A DNA stretch of 64,000 bases from an uncultured Cohaesibacter sp. GTDB taxonomy: Bacteria > Pseudomonadota > Alphaproteobacteria > Rhizobiales > Cohaesibacteraceae. The notes under the pieces are model-generated. The model had not been told where the DNA came from and made no database searches. It worked only from the letters and a program-made list of their open reading frames with translations. The translations under genes were made by a program, and so were the position numbers. This document shows positions 1 through 9,042 of the stretch, one piece after another (the stretch's first letter is position 1; every line of letters starts with the position of its first letter). The stretch spans positions 62,001 through 126,000 of the forward strand of contig NZ_OY759857.1 in NCBI RefSeq assembly GCF_963662805.1, read 5' to 3'.

Positions 1-343
1 CTTGCCACTTTTGACAGGCGGTTGATCTATACCCTGCTACAAACGTGATGATTGAATGAGTAGAAAACTGTGAAATTATTGAAAAGAAAATCAACAGAAA
101 TTGGAATCTATCTTGATATAGATAGGAGAATGTTAATATAAATTGCGTGAGAATGGAACGCAAAAAAGCAATGAGATTTCTGCATTGCTGCAATGCGGTT
201 CATCCGACAGCGACGCAGAAAGTCATTGAGATTTCGGGGGATAGCTTGGCTGCCCCGGCGTAAATCATACTTTTGCTAAAGGCATGGCGTTAAACTGCGA
301 TCAATAGATGAAACCAACAATGGCAATAAAGAGAGTAGAAGCC

Positions 344-502
344 ATGGCTGAACAGTCTAAAAGTGCACCAGCTGCCCAAGACCTGCTGGAAAAAGAATAC
401 CACGAAATCGGCATCGAAGCGATCGCAGCAGCTTGCTGCGTGAAGAAAGCATATCAGCAGAAGAAGCATGCTGACTATGATCCGCATGTGGAAGATTATT
501 GA
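344..502 (+). CDS. small hypothetical protein, 52 aa
   Basis: A 52-codon frame that I do not recognise. The ATG at 344 is preferred to one at 308 because a GAGAG stretch lies about 8 bases ahead of it. The predicted protein is soluble and probably helical, with a central AIAAACCVKKA segment holding two adjacent cysteines and a charged tail rich in His, Asp and Tyr. There is no signal peptide or membrane span. It stands alone on the plus strand; a strong terminator-like hairpin lies about 210 bases downstream. Coding status rests only on the ribosome-binding site and sensible composition. Confidence 0.5.
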   Translation: MAEQSKSAPAAQDLLEKEYHEIGIEAIAAACCVKKAYQQKKHADYDPHVEDY

Positions 503-636
503 TCACTGCTGTTGATCGACTGACAATAGACAGGCGCTCTTCACTCTGTCCGGGATAGCGCTTGGAATGTGCAAGTGAGTGGCCTTCTTCTGCTTGCGAC
601 GCAAGAGACCTGAAAAGGGTGAGCCATTTTCGGCGG

Positions 637-668
637 TTCGACCACACGGTCACCGTGCCACAGTCGAA
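637..668. other. nested stem-loop of unknown role
   Basis: Outer arms TTCGAC and GTCGAA enclose an inner CACGG-TCA-CCGTG hairpin. It lies in the 290-base gap after the small gene and about 40 bases before a terminator-like hairpin, so it could be the body of a small RNA or a 3' UTR structure. No promoter was recognised with certainty. Confidence 0.3.
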
Positions 669-710
669 GACACTCTGATCCGGAGCTGGATCACATTCAG
701 TTCGAAACAA

Positions 711-742
711 AAAAAACGCATGTCCTTGGGCATGCGTTTTTT
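711..742. terminator. intrinsic terminator, probably bidirectional
   Basis: Inverted repeat AAAAAACGCATG / CATGCGTTTTTT around an 8-base loop, giving a T run on either strand. It lies between the plus-strand small gene and the 3' end of the minus-strand exporter gene, so it could serve both. Confidence 0.8.
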
Positions 743-790
743 GTTTGTGGCATCTCCATTCGCCTTGGCACGTCGCCACAATCAGGCCCG

Positions 791-1415
791 TCAAATCACC
801 CCTTGCAACAGCGACAGTGCCAACAACCACATCACGATGCCGATGGTAAAATCCAGAATACGCCAAGCGATGGGTTTTTCGAACAGGGGTGTCAGGATGC
901 GGGCCCCATAGCCGAGAGCGAAGAACCACACGAAGCTTGCCATCATGGCCCCCAGTGCAAAGATCCATTGCTGGGCATGGGGCCACTGGGCCGACAGGCT
1001 CCCCACTAGCAACACCGTATCAAGATAGACATGCGGATTGAGATAGGTGAAGGCGAGGACAGTCAGCAAGGCCCGCTTGAGGCTGACACCCTCAGCCTTG
1101 CCCACGTGCATTTCCTCTGAATTGAGTGCGCGCCGAAAGGCCTTGAGGCCATAGATGGCCAAAAACAGGAACCCGGCCCAAGTGATGATCGTCAGCAGCA
1201 TCTGCGATTGCCGCACGAGCGCACCCATCCCGGCAACTCCGGCTGCAATCAGCAGGGCATCAGAGAAGGAGCAGACCAGAACAATCGGCAGCACATGCTG
1301 GCGCTGCAGCCCAAGACGTAGCACGAAGGCATTTTTGCGCGCCGATTGCGATAATCAGCGAGGCACCAAGAAAGAAGCCCTGTGTGAGAGGGGCAAAAAC
1401 GTTCGCAATGACCAT
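791..1415 (-). pseudogene. argO: LysE/ArgO-family amino acid exporter, frameshifted
   Basis: Inner-membrane exporter of the LysE/ArgO family (arginine or lysine efflux). Reading from ATG at 1415 gives a start typical of the family up to the conserved IGAQ; the frame then breaks. The remainder (AFVLRLGLQRQH onward, five hydrophobic segments, ending at 791) is read in another frame. The break is in a T5 run on the plus strand at 1332-1336: removing one base restores the conserved GAQNAFVLR motif exactly. Apart from this the roughly 205-residue protein is complete. Either a recent inactivating mutation or a homopolymer read error. The family is clear; the symbol is by similarity to ArgO. Confidence 0.8.
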
Positions 1416-1549
1416 GAAAGACCGCCTGAATGCCGTAATTAAGAGCGAGGGGAAGCTTTGGGGAAGGAAGGACTGTCTGTGAGCATTTGTAAGTGAATGC
1501 GAGGGGAAGTCAACATCCCTGCGGCGATCAGGCGCGATGGATAGGATCC

Positions 1550-2525
1550 CTAGTCGAACAGGCGCCCGGACGGATCGGACAGCTTGTAGGTGATACCGTC
1601 CTCAAAGCCGATTTCCACCCATTGATGACCGGCAGAATCCCTCTGAACGACAAAGTCCCTTATGGGGCGGGCGGGCAAGGGAATGCTGGCAAGTCGCGAA
1701 AGCGAGATGGCATCAAGCACCAACAGGTTGGCTTGCGTTGCGTCCGGAATGATGATTCGGCGCTCCTCTCCTGAGGAGAGAACTGCCGTCAGGCCGAGCG
1801 CCCGATTGCCGATGGAGTGGTTGGAAAAGCCGGTGGCACTCAGCACCGGCTCCAGCCTTCCTTTCGCGAAGCGCCAGATCTGCAACTGACCCCCGATATG
1901 GGGCGTCCGAACCAGGCCGATGACCGGTCGCCCGGAGCCATCGAGATCGGCAATGATGGACGGGTTGAGCCAGCGATTGGGCTGGCCAATGGGCGGCAAT
2001 TCGGCCAATAGGTCAAGCTCGTCCATGCGCAAGCCCAGAACGGAAACCGTTCCGCCATGTTTGAGGTAGGAGCGCACGACGATCACTTCTGTTCTGCCAT
2101 CCCTGTCAAGATCAGCCAGTCTGGGGGTGAGATCTTCGAAGACGGACTCACGGGTCAGCACGAAACTGCTCAGAGACCCGTCGCTCTTGCGGATCGTGAT
2201 GGCTCCTGCCTCTATCCTGTCGCCCAGCACCCCATGCTTATAGCGGTGGGTCGGCAATGCTCAGCCACGCTTCCACAATATCACCGCCCATCAGCCTCGC
2301 TACTCCTCCATCGGGCAAGGGGCGTCCGTGCATGGCTTCTTCTGACGGACTGAGGCGAGGTTTCTCGGGAGCCGGGAGAGGGGAAATCGGTGCAACAGCT
2401 ACGAGCAAGGGAACGTCTGTAGCCTTGCAGGTAGAGATCGGCCAAAGCGTCAGCACCAGTCCAGTCAGCATCGCAAGGCCGACCAGCGAACGGGAACTGT
2501 AGAAATGATGGAGAAGTCCACGCAT
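1550..2525 (-). pseudogene. FG-GAP/VCBS-like exported repeat protein, frameshifted
   Basis: Two overlapping frames make one protein of about 325 residues. The first part (start 2525, GGAAG ribosome-binding site) has an N-terminal hydrophobic segment suited to export or anchoring, then a Pro-rich stretch and a conserved-looking EAWL segment. The second part continues with HRYKHGVLGD and carries Asp-rich blade motifs such as DLDRDGRTE and DLDGSGRP, as in FG-GAP/VCBS beta-propeller repeats. The join at about 2255-2263 needs one base removed. An alternative is translational coupling through a TTG at 2257, but the second frame has no signal sequence of its own. Function unknown; likely periplasmic. 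Confidence 0.6.
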
Positions 2526-2681
2526 GAAAAGTCTTCCGGGCAACAGAGGATCCGGATCTTTCATACCATGACATCGCGTCGAGCGATCGTCACGGGTGCT
2601 CACAGGTCATCAAACTCTTGCGAGCACCCGGCAGATACAGTGGGACTCCGAGGCCATCGCTCGCCCGGAGCTGCAGAAGCC

Positions 2682-3278
2682 TCAGGGATAGAGCTGGGTC
2701 TTTTCCCATCCGCCTTCAACGCCCTTGAAAACAACACGGTCATGCAGACGGAAGGGGCGGTCGTGCCAGAATTCGATTTCCGTCGGACGGACGAGAAAGC
2801 CCGACCAGTGGTCCGGACGGGGCACCTTGCCGATGTTGAACTTGGCCGTATATTCCGCGACGGCCTTCTCAAGGGCAAAGCGGCTCTCCAGCGGGCGCGA
2901 CTGTTTCGACGCCCAGGCGCCAATCCGGCTGCCGCGCGGCCGGGAGTGGAAATAGGCGTCGGCCGCTTCGTTGGAAACCACCTCGACCGCACCACGGATC
3001 CGCACCTGACGTCTCAGGGTCTTCCAGTGAAACAGCAGCGCAGCCTTCTTGGAGGCAAGCAGTTCATGCCCCTTGGCGCTCTCGAAGTTGGTGTAGAATA
3101 CAAACCCCTCTTCGGAATAATCCTTCAGCAGAACCATGCGCACATTCGGCAGGCCACTCTCGTCCACGGTGGCGACCGCCATGGCGTTGGGATCGTTGGG
3201 TTCGCTGGCTTCCGCATCTTTAAGCCATTCAGAGAACAGCGAAAGCGGTTTTTTTGCCTCAATAAAGTTACTGGACAT
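2682..3278 (-). CDS. pdxH: pyridoxamine 5'-phosphate oxidase
   Basis: FMN-dependent enzyme of vitamin B6 metabolism that oxidises pyridoxine/pyridoxamine 5'-phosphate to pyridoxal 5'-phosphate in the cytosol. The 198-residue product has the family's N-terminal VRMVLLKDY and VFYTNFESAKG FMN/substrate segments, a central LLFHWKTLRRQVR, the RPRGSRIGAWAS loop and the typical C terminus ending LYP. Start 3278 is chosen over an upstream in-frame codon because AGGAAGG lies just ahead of it. It is divergent from the lipoprotein gene, an arrangement that I recall from other alphaproteobacteria. Confidence 0.95.
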   Translation of the reverse strand: MSSNFIEAKKPLSLFSEWLKDAEASEPNDPNAMAVATVDESGLPNVRMVLLKDYSEEGFVFYTNFESAKGHELLASKKAALLFHWKTLRRQVRIRGAVEVVSNEAADAYFHSRPRGSRIGAWASKQSRPLESRFALEKAVAEYTAKFNIGKVPRPDHWSGFLVRPTEIEFWHDRPFRLHDRVVFKGVEGGWEKTQLYP

Positions 3279-3367
3279 TAACCTTCCTAGCAGACAATGG
3301 GACTCGGTGTGACAGGCGGGATCCCGCAAATTTGCAGGATTTCCCTATCAGAGTAAAGGACAGCGTC

Positions 3368-3835
3368 GTGATTGGCCATAGTTTCAAAACATCTATATAC
3401 AGCGCTTTGAGAGCGTCTGCACGGATGTCAGTTCTGGCCGCTGCGTGTTCACTAGGAGCCTGTGCCTCAATTGGGCTTGGCGGCGCCGAATTGGCAGTGG
3501 ATCATACATCAACCGGCTCAATTCTGCCCGATAGCGCATTGCTTGCTGGTATCGAGAGGTCCGATTGGGAAATCTTGCTGGCCAAGATCTCTTCCTACGA
3601 CAAGGCCGACTTGAAAGATGGCGAGGTGGACGGGGACTGGAATAATCCGGTCACCGGATCCAAGGGCCGGATCACTCAAGTCAAGCTCACGCCAACCCAG
3701 ATCAATCAGGAATGCCGCTCCTTCAAGAGCTCCATGCATCGGGTGACCGGGGTCGAAAACATTCAGGGCGAAATCTGTCGGGTCCCAAGCGGAGACTGGC
3801 AGATCACAGGCTTTGCGACCGGCACAACGGCCTGA
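3368..3835 (+). CDS. RT0821/Lpp0805-type surface lipoprotein
   Basis: A 155-residue predicted lipoprotein. The GTG at 3368 is chosen because AAAGGA lies 7 bases upstream and translation then begins just ahead of a basic stretch and hydrophobic signal with a lipobox-like SLGAC. The mature part has the pattern of the RT0821/Lpp0805 outer-membrane antigen family: a WNNPVTGSKGRIT segment, a conserved Cys (NQECRSF) and a second in GEICR, ending with GDWQITG. Members are thought to sit at the outer membrane; function is unknown. Monocistronic and divergent from pdxH. Confidence 0.75.
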   Translation: MIGHSFKTSIYSALRASARMSVLAAACSLGACASIGLGGAELAVDHTSTGSILPDSALLAGIERSDWEILLAKISSYDKADLKDGEVDGDWNNPVTGSKGRITQVKLTPTQINQECRSFKSSMHRVTGVENIQGEICRVPSGDWQITGFATGTTA

Positions 3836-3871
3836 TTGCTCGCCTGAGACCGACTTTCTGTTTCCTGTTTC

Positions 3872-5095
3872 TTATGATGCTTCAAGCGGCTGTAGTCGCT
3901 TGACGGCCTCTTCGCGTATCGGCCAATGGACGAGGGCTGCGAAGATACCGAGCGCTATGGAAATCCACCAGATTACATCATAGCTGCCATAGCGGTCATA
4001 CAGCACGCCCCCAAGCCAGACGCCGAGGAATGATCCGATCTGGTGGGAAAGGAAAACAAATCCGAACAGCGTCGCGACGTAGCGAGCCCCGAACATCTTG
4101 AGCACCAGCCCTTGCGTCGGCGGAACCGTGGAGAGCCAGAGCAGGCCCATCGCCGCCGAGAAGGCGAGGATCGATACGACGGAAATCGGCACCATGATGA
4201 AGATGGCAATGACCACCGAGCGTGTCAGATAGATGAAGCTCAGCATGTAGCGCAAGGGCAGCTTGGCTCCCAATATGCCTGACACGAAGGCGCCAATCAT
4301 GTTGAACAGTCCGATGAGGGCGATGGCCCAGCCGCCCCATTTGGCATCGATGCCGTAATCGGCGATGAAGGGCGGTAGGTGGGTCGTGATGAAGGCCACG
4401 TGCCAGCCGCAAACGAAAAAGCCGAACACCAGCAGGACATAGGAATTATGCCCGAAGGCCTCGCGCAGGGCATCGCCAAGGCTTTGCTCCGATGCTCCCG
4501 CCTCGGCATCAGAGGAAGGTTTGCCGCGAAACACCGGTGCAATCAAGGGCACTAGGAGCACGATCACCCCCATGATCATCAGAGCCTCACGCCAGCCATA
4601 GGCCGCAATGAGCCCCTGACTGAGCGGCGCAAACAGAAACTGCCCCAGAGAGCCTGCCGCAGTGCCAAGACCAAAGGCTACAGAGCGGAATTGCGGCGGC
4701 AGCAGGCGCGTGAAGGCAGCCAGCACCAGAAAGAAGCCAGAGCCCGCAATGCCGATCCCCATCATCACCCCGGCACTGAGCAGGAACGAGGAAGGATCCG
4801 TTACTGTCGACATCCACAAAAGTGACGCAGAATAGGCCAGAGCGCCTGCGATCAGGACGCGTGCCGTGCCGAAACGGTCAGCGATCATGCCGACAAAGGG
4901 TGCAGCGACACCCCAGACAAGGTTCTGCAAGGCGATGGCGAGGGAAAAGATCTCGCGGCTCCAGCTGTTCTCGACCGTCACCGGCGTAAGGAAGAAGCCC
5001 ATAGTCGCGCGCGGGCCAAAGCCCAGCACTGCTATCGAGCAGCCTAGAAGGATGATCAACCCATAAGGCAGGCGTGTCTTGCTTGCGTTTTGCAT
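3872..5095 (-). CDS. MFS transporter, monocarboxylate/OFA-like
   Basis: A 407-residue major facilitator superfamily carrier with about 12 hydrophobic segments split by a hydrophilic central loop (SSDAEAGASEQ region). The loop between segments 2 and 3 has the MFS signature as GMIADRFGTARV, and the N-terminal GPRATMGFFLTPV resembles the oxalate/formate and monocarboxylate (OFA/MCT) branch. An organic anion is therefore a plausible substrate, but the sequence does not fix it. Single gene with a roughly 950-base leader region shared with nadA. Confidence 0.85.
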   Translation of the reverse strand: MQNASKTRLPYGLIILLGCSIAVLGFGPRATMGFFLTPVTVENSWSREIFSLAIALQNLVWGVAAPFVGMIADRFGTARVLIAGALAYSASLLWMSTVTDPSSFLLSAGVMMGIGIAGSGFFLVLAAFTRLLPPQFRSVAFGLGTAAGSLGQFLFAPLSQGLIAAYGWREALMIMGVIVLLVPLIAPVFRGKPSSDAEAGASEQSLGDALREAFGHNSYVLLVFGFFVCGWHVAFITTHLPPFIADYGIDAKWGGWAIALIGLFNMIGAFVSGILGAKLPLRYMLSFIYLTRSVVIAIFIMVPISVVSILAFSAAMGLLWLSTVPPTQGLVLKMFGARYVATLFGFVFLSHQIGSFLGVWLGGVLYDRYGSYDVIWWISIALGIFAALVHWPIREEAVKRLQPLEAS

Positions 5096-5742
5096 CTGGC
5101 TTGTCCTCGCGTTGAAGTAAGGGCAGGGGAGATAAAGGGAGCGCCGATCATAGGGGCGATCAATCCTAAGAGAAAGCGATTATTCTTGATGGAATGATCA
5201 GAATTATTGATCAAGTTCGTGATCGGTATCGCCGCGCCTTTGTTCCGTCTACAGGTCCTCTGATCAAAACTTGCAGAAATTGTCATGTATTTGACATGCA
5301 GGGACCTTATTGTCTGGATCCATGGAGCCGGGATATTGGTCGGCTCATCGGGTTTCTTCTTTTCATCACCTGACTCTAATAAATTCTTTCATTGATTGGC
5401 CCGTGAGCTTCCGGTTCACGGGCCTTTTCCTTGTAAGCCTCGCCATTGATACCATCACATAAGAAAATGCAGAGGGTCGCTCGTTCCTGTCTTTAAACGA
5501 CCGTGGATTAGCACAAACCGCTGTTTTGGATCGCTTTTGGCGCATTTTTTCTCGGGTTTTGCAATTTGCTAAAGGATTCGGTTATTTGGCAAAGTGCGCA
5601 TTTGTCGCTGGATTTTATCCCCCGATGACGCTTAGGGTCTGGAAATGTCGACATGTTGATCCTATATTGAAGTCGAAAAGAAGGACCAAATCTGCCAACT
5701 GGCAGTCAGACCAGCGAGGAGCTGGTCAATTTATGGCTCCCC
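5096..5742. other. intergenic stretch between MFS gene and nad operator
   Basis: No convincing gene. It holds the promoter side of the MFS gene (several GATCA elements near 5160-5230), the terminator-like hairpin at 5398-5428, and AT-rich DNA leading to the nad palindrome. An 87-codon open frame from 5526 has no ribosome-binding site and is not family-like. Confidence 0.5.
5398..5428 (+). terminator. intrinsic terminator without an obvious upstream gene
   Basis: Perfect 9-bp stem GGCCCGTGA / TCACGGGCC, 9-base loop, then TTTT on the plus strand. No plus-strand gene precedes it for 1.5 kb, so it may end a small RNA read from the 5230-5400 region. Confidence 0.6.
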
Positions 5743-5763
5743 TTATGCTCAAATTGAGCATAA
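5743..5763. promoter_or_regulatory. 21-bp palindrome, NadQ-like operator of nad genes
   Basis: Perfect inverted repeat: arms TTATGCTCAA and TTGAGCATAA around a single A. It is the only such palindrome ahead of nadA and resembles, as I recall it, the operator of NadQ, the alphaproteobacterial repressor of nadABC. The distance to the nadA start is about 280 bases, leaving a long leader. Confidence 0.65.
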
Positions 5764-6042
5764 ATATCGAATTGGCGAAAATCTTGTGATTTTAGATCCA
5801 GTTCAAGGCCTTTGCGATCATTCTCGCAAGGGACACCTCTCGGTCGCGCCGATGAGTGCGGCAGGGAACATCAAAGCGAAAAGGGCGTTGACTCAACGTC
5901 CCGACGGACATTGCAAGACCAGAGCCCTTCAGCCGACGCAAAGCTGAAAGATGACAGTGTTTTGAATTCATGCGCATCCCGGACCACGAAGCCTTTGGTG
6001 CCGAATTGGGACGTGCGCTCTAGCAGAGGAGGCAAGTATCTC

Positions 6043-7139
6043 ATGATGATGCCTGCACAAACCGCAACCGATTTTGCCACCCGCAAACCAAGCAAGGCTG
6101 CGTTGGAACGGGGCGTTCTGCCAATGCCAGAGCTTGAATACACAGATGAAGTGGCTGCGGAAAACCGCGCAGATCTACGAACAGGTCAAGCAGTATCATT
6201 CCGCCGATGGAATGGCCTTTTCATGCGCCCGATATTTCGGCCATCAACCGGCTGAAAAAGGAACGCGGCGCGGTCATCCTCGCGCACAAATTACCAGACT
6301 CCGGAGATTTTTCACGGCGTGTCCGAATTTTCCGCGGTGACAGGCCTGCAGCTGGCCATCATGAGGCTGCGCGGTCCGATGCCAGATCTGATCATCCAGT
6401 GCGGTGTTCACTTCATGGCAGAGACCTCCAAGATCCTCTGCCCCGAAAAGACCGTGCTGATCCCCGACAGGCACCGCCGTGTTGCTCGCTGGCATCCTCG
6501 ATTACGGCTGCTGACGTGCGTGCCCTGCGTGATCGTTACCCCGGCGTGCCGATCATCACCTATGTGAACACCAGCGCCGATGTCAAAGCCGAGTGTGATA
6601 TCTGCTGTATCCTCGTCCAATGCGGATGCAGGTGGTCGAAAGCATGGGAACGGATCGCGTGCTGCTGATCCCCGATCAGTATCTTGCCAAGAATGTCGCC
6701 CGCCAGGACAGATGTCGAGGGTGCTGACTTATGCCGGTTCCTGCGAAGTGCATGAACGTTTCACTGCCGAGGAGATTCGCTCCTATCGCCGCTCGATGCC
6801 CGATGTGCAGGTGATCGCCCATCCCGAATGCCCGCCCGAAGTGGTGGACGAGGCCGACTTCTCCGGCTTCGACCAAGGGCATGATCGACTGGGTGAAAGC
6901 CAACCGTCCAGAGAAGGTGATTGATGATCACCGAATGCTCCATGGCCGACAACGTGGCCAGCGAAGCACCGGAGGTGAATTTCGTCCGACCCTGCAACCT
7001 CTGCCCGCACATGAAAAAGATTACCCTGCCCAAGATCCTCGACAGCCTGCTTTATATGCAGGAAGAGGTCACCGTTGATCCGATGGTCGCCGACAAGGCG
7101 CGCCGGGCAGTTGAACGCATGATCAATCTCAAATCATGA
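6043..7139 (+). pseudogene. nadA: quinolinate synthase, broken by about 14 indels
   Basis: The [4Fe-4S] enzyme that condenses iminoaspartate with dihydroxyacetone phosphate to quinolinate in NAD synthesis. The start at 6043 follows GAGGAGG. Pieces of the protein appear in order across all three frames: MPELEYTDEVAAE, AINRLKKERGAVILAH, DLIIQCGVHFMAETSKIL, SLASSITAADVRAL, YVNTSADVKAECDICC, AGSCEVHERFTAEEIRSY, VIAHPECPPEVV, MIDWVKANRPEKV, ECSMADNVASEAPEV and FVRPCNLCPHMKK, to the natural end at 7139. The cluster cysteines are present. Every frame change that I could place (for example near 6162, 6194, 6288, 6716, 6870, 6923) is an extra one or two bases. As written it cannot be translated. Confidence 0.9.
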
Positions 7140-7161
7140 TTGTCCCGAATTCCACGATAAG

Positions 7162-7231
7162 AAAAGGGCCCGATCGTTCACCCCAGACGCTCAGAACGGC
7201 AAGACTGATGCGCTGGACTACCGGGCCTTTT
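7162..7231 (+). terminator. possible attenuator hairpin between nadA and nadB
   Basis: Arms AAAAGGGCCCG and CGGGCCTTTT pair over about 10 bp (one extra G in the left arm) around a loop of roughly 49 bases and end in TTTT. It lies in the 169-base gap between nadA and nadB. The long loop makes it a weak terminator; it could tune expression or be fortuitous. Confidence 0.35.
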
Positions 7232-7308
7232 CAATTGCTCCCGCAGGCGACCTGTGATTTCTTGCACGCAGGCCACAGCGTCTAACCTCCCAGGGGACAC
7301 CTCCCAAA

Positions 7309-8952
7309 ATGATCTTCTCCGCTCCCGATGATTTCCACCCCGAAAGCTGGCACCACCATGACGATGTGATCATCGGTTGGTGGCGGTCTCGCCGGTCTGT
7401 TTTGCGCCTACAAATTGGCACCCCGTCCCGTCACCCTGATTTCAGCGGCTCCAATTGGCGAGGGATCCTCCTCTGTCTGGGCGCAGGGAGGGATCGCGGC
7501 GGCGGTGTCAGAAGGTGACAGCATGGCATCGCATCTGGCCGACACCATTGAGGCGGGTGCAGGCATTGTCGACGAGGAAATCGCCCGGTTGATGACCTCC
7601 AAGGCAGCTGAACGCATTCTTGATCTGCTGGAAGTCGGTGTGCCCTTCGACAAGGATCTGGAGGGCAAACTGAAGTTGAGCCGGGAAGCGGCCCATTCAG
7701 CAAGCCGAATCGTCCGGGTCTCCGGCGACAAGGCTGGTTTCGCCATCATGGAAGCGCTCATTCAACGGGTTGTCGAGATTCCCCTCGATCCGCATCGTCT
7801 CGGGCTATCAGGCAGAACGGCTGCATATGGATGGCCGCTATGTGTCAGGTGTGATCGCGCGTAAACGCCCAGAAGATCAGGGTAACGAAGAAAGCCTCAG
7901 CACGGTGCTGTTTCCTGCACGGGCTGTGGTTCTCGCCTCTGGTGGCTCCGGACACCTTTATCGCGTCACCACCAACCCGGCCGAGGCCAATGGCGACGGC
8001 ATGGCGATGGCTGCACGAGCCGAGCCATCATCGCTGACCCGGAATTCGTCCAGTTCCACCCCACCGCGCTCGATGTCGGCAAGGATCCGGCCCCGCTGGC
8101 AACCGAAGCCCTGCGCGGGCATGGTGCCCACCTGATCAATGCGGCAGGCGAACGTTTTATGGTTGGTGAGCACAAGGATGCCGAACTCGCTCCGCGCGAT
8201 ATCGTCGCACGAGCCATCCATCGGCAGATCGCGGAAGGCAAGGGAGCGTTCCTCGATTGCCGTGAGGCGATCGGAGCGAGCTTCCCGAAGAGTTCCCGAC
8301 CGTCTATGGCCACGCCACGGATGCGGGTATCGATCCCGTCACCGAACCCTTGCCCATTTCCACCGCAGCGCACTATCACATGGGTGGGGTGCTCACCGAT
8401 GCCCATGGGCGCACGTCGCTTGATGGTCTTTGGGCCGCAGGCGAAGTGACTTCGACCGGCGCTCACGGCGCGAACCGCCTTGCATCCAATTCCCTGCTCG
8501 AAGCCGTTGTTTTTGCTTCCCTTGTTGCGGACGACATCAACCGTCAGTTCCACGCGCCCCAGATCCGGGTACTTGAGCCACTGAAGAACGAGGCCCAGCT
8601 CCCCAAGGCGAGCCAGCCCAAAGCGGATCTCGAAGAGCTGCGCAACACCATGAGCCACTATGTCGGGGTCGAGCGCAATCGGGAAGGGCTGGTCGCGGCG
8701 CTTCGGATCATCGACAAGCTGGAGAAGAAGATCATCTCCGAGAGCTTTCGCAACCAGATCGTGGCCAGCAAGCTGATCACCGTTGCGGCACTATTACGCA
8801 CCGAAAGTCGGGGTGGTCATTACCGTACGGACTATCCTAACCCTTCTCCTATCTGGCAAAAGCGTACATACATGACGCTACGTCAGGCGGAGGCTGTCAT
8901 GGCTGACATTTTGAAGGAAGCAGCAAGTGAAGAGACCACGGACCAGAACTGA
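7309..8952 (+). pseudogene. nadB: L-aspartate oxidase, broken by four 1-base indels
   Basis: FAD enzyme that oxidises L-aspartate to iminoaspartate, the NadA substrate. Joining the frames gives a complete protein of about 547 residues: GGGLAGLFCAYKL (FAD dinucleotide site), GSSSVWAQGGIAAA, the HSASRIVRVSGDKAG region, VVLASGGSGHLYRVTTNP, HPTALDVGKDPAPLATEAL, RDIVARAIHRQI, AHYHMGGVLTDAHGRTSL and the ANRLASNSLLEAVVFA block. The shifts are an extra G near 7375, an extra C near 7784, a missing G near 8021 and a missing G near 8286. All active-site motifs survive, so damage is recent or technical. Confidence 0.9.
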
Positions 8953-9042
8953 CCTTTACGAAAGCTGAACTTGCCCGCGTCAACGAACTGACGTAATCAT
9001 TCAAACCATCGATCAACAGTCGACCAAGAGGACATCTCGCCC

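Noticed and set aside
1..343. A TTGACA at 11-16 and a CTATC/GATAG inverted repeat near 108-127 as a promoter and operator.
   Set aside because: No properly spaced -10 element; the stretch otherwise shows nothing that I can support.
5526..5789. An 87-codon plus-strand frame ahead of nadA.
   Set aside because: No ribosome-binding site, unlike codon use, and it contains the nad palindrome; treated as non-coding leader.
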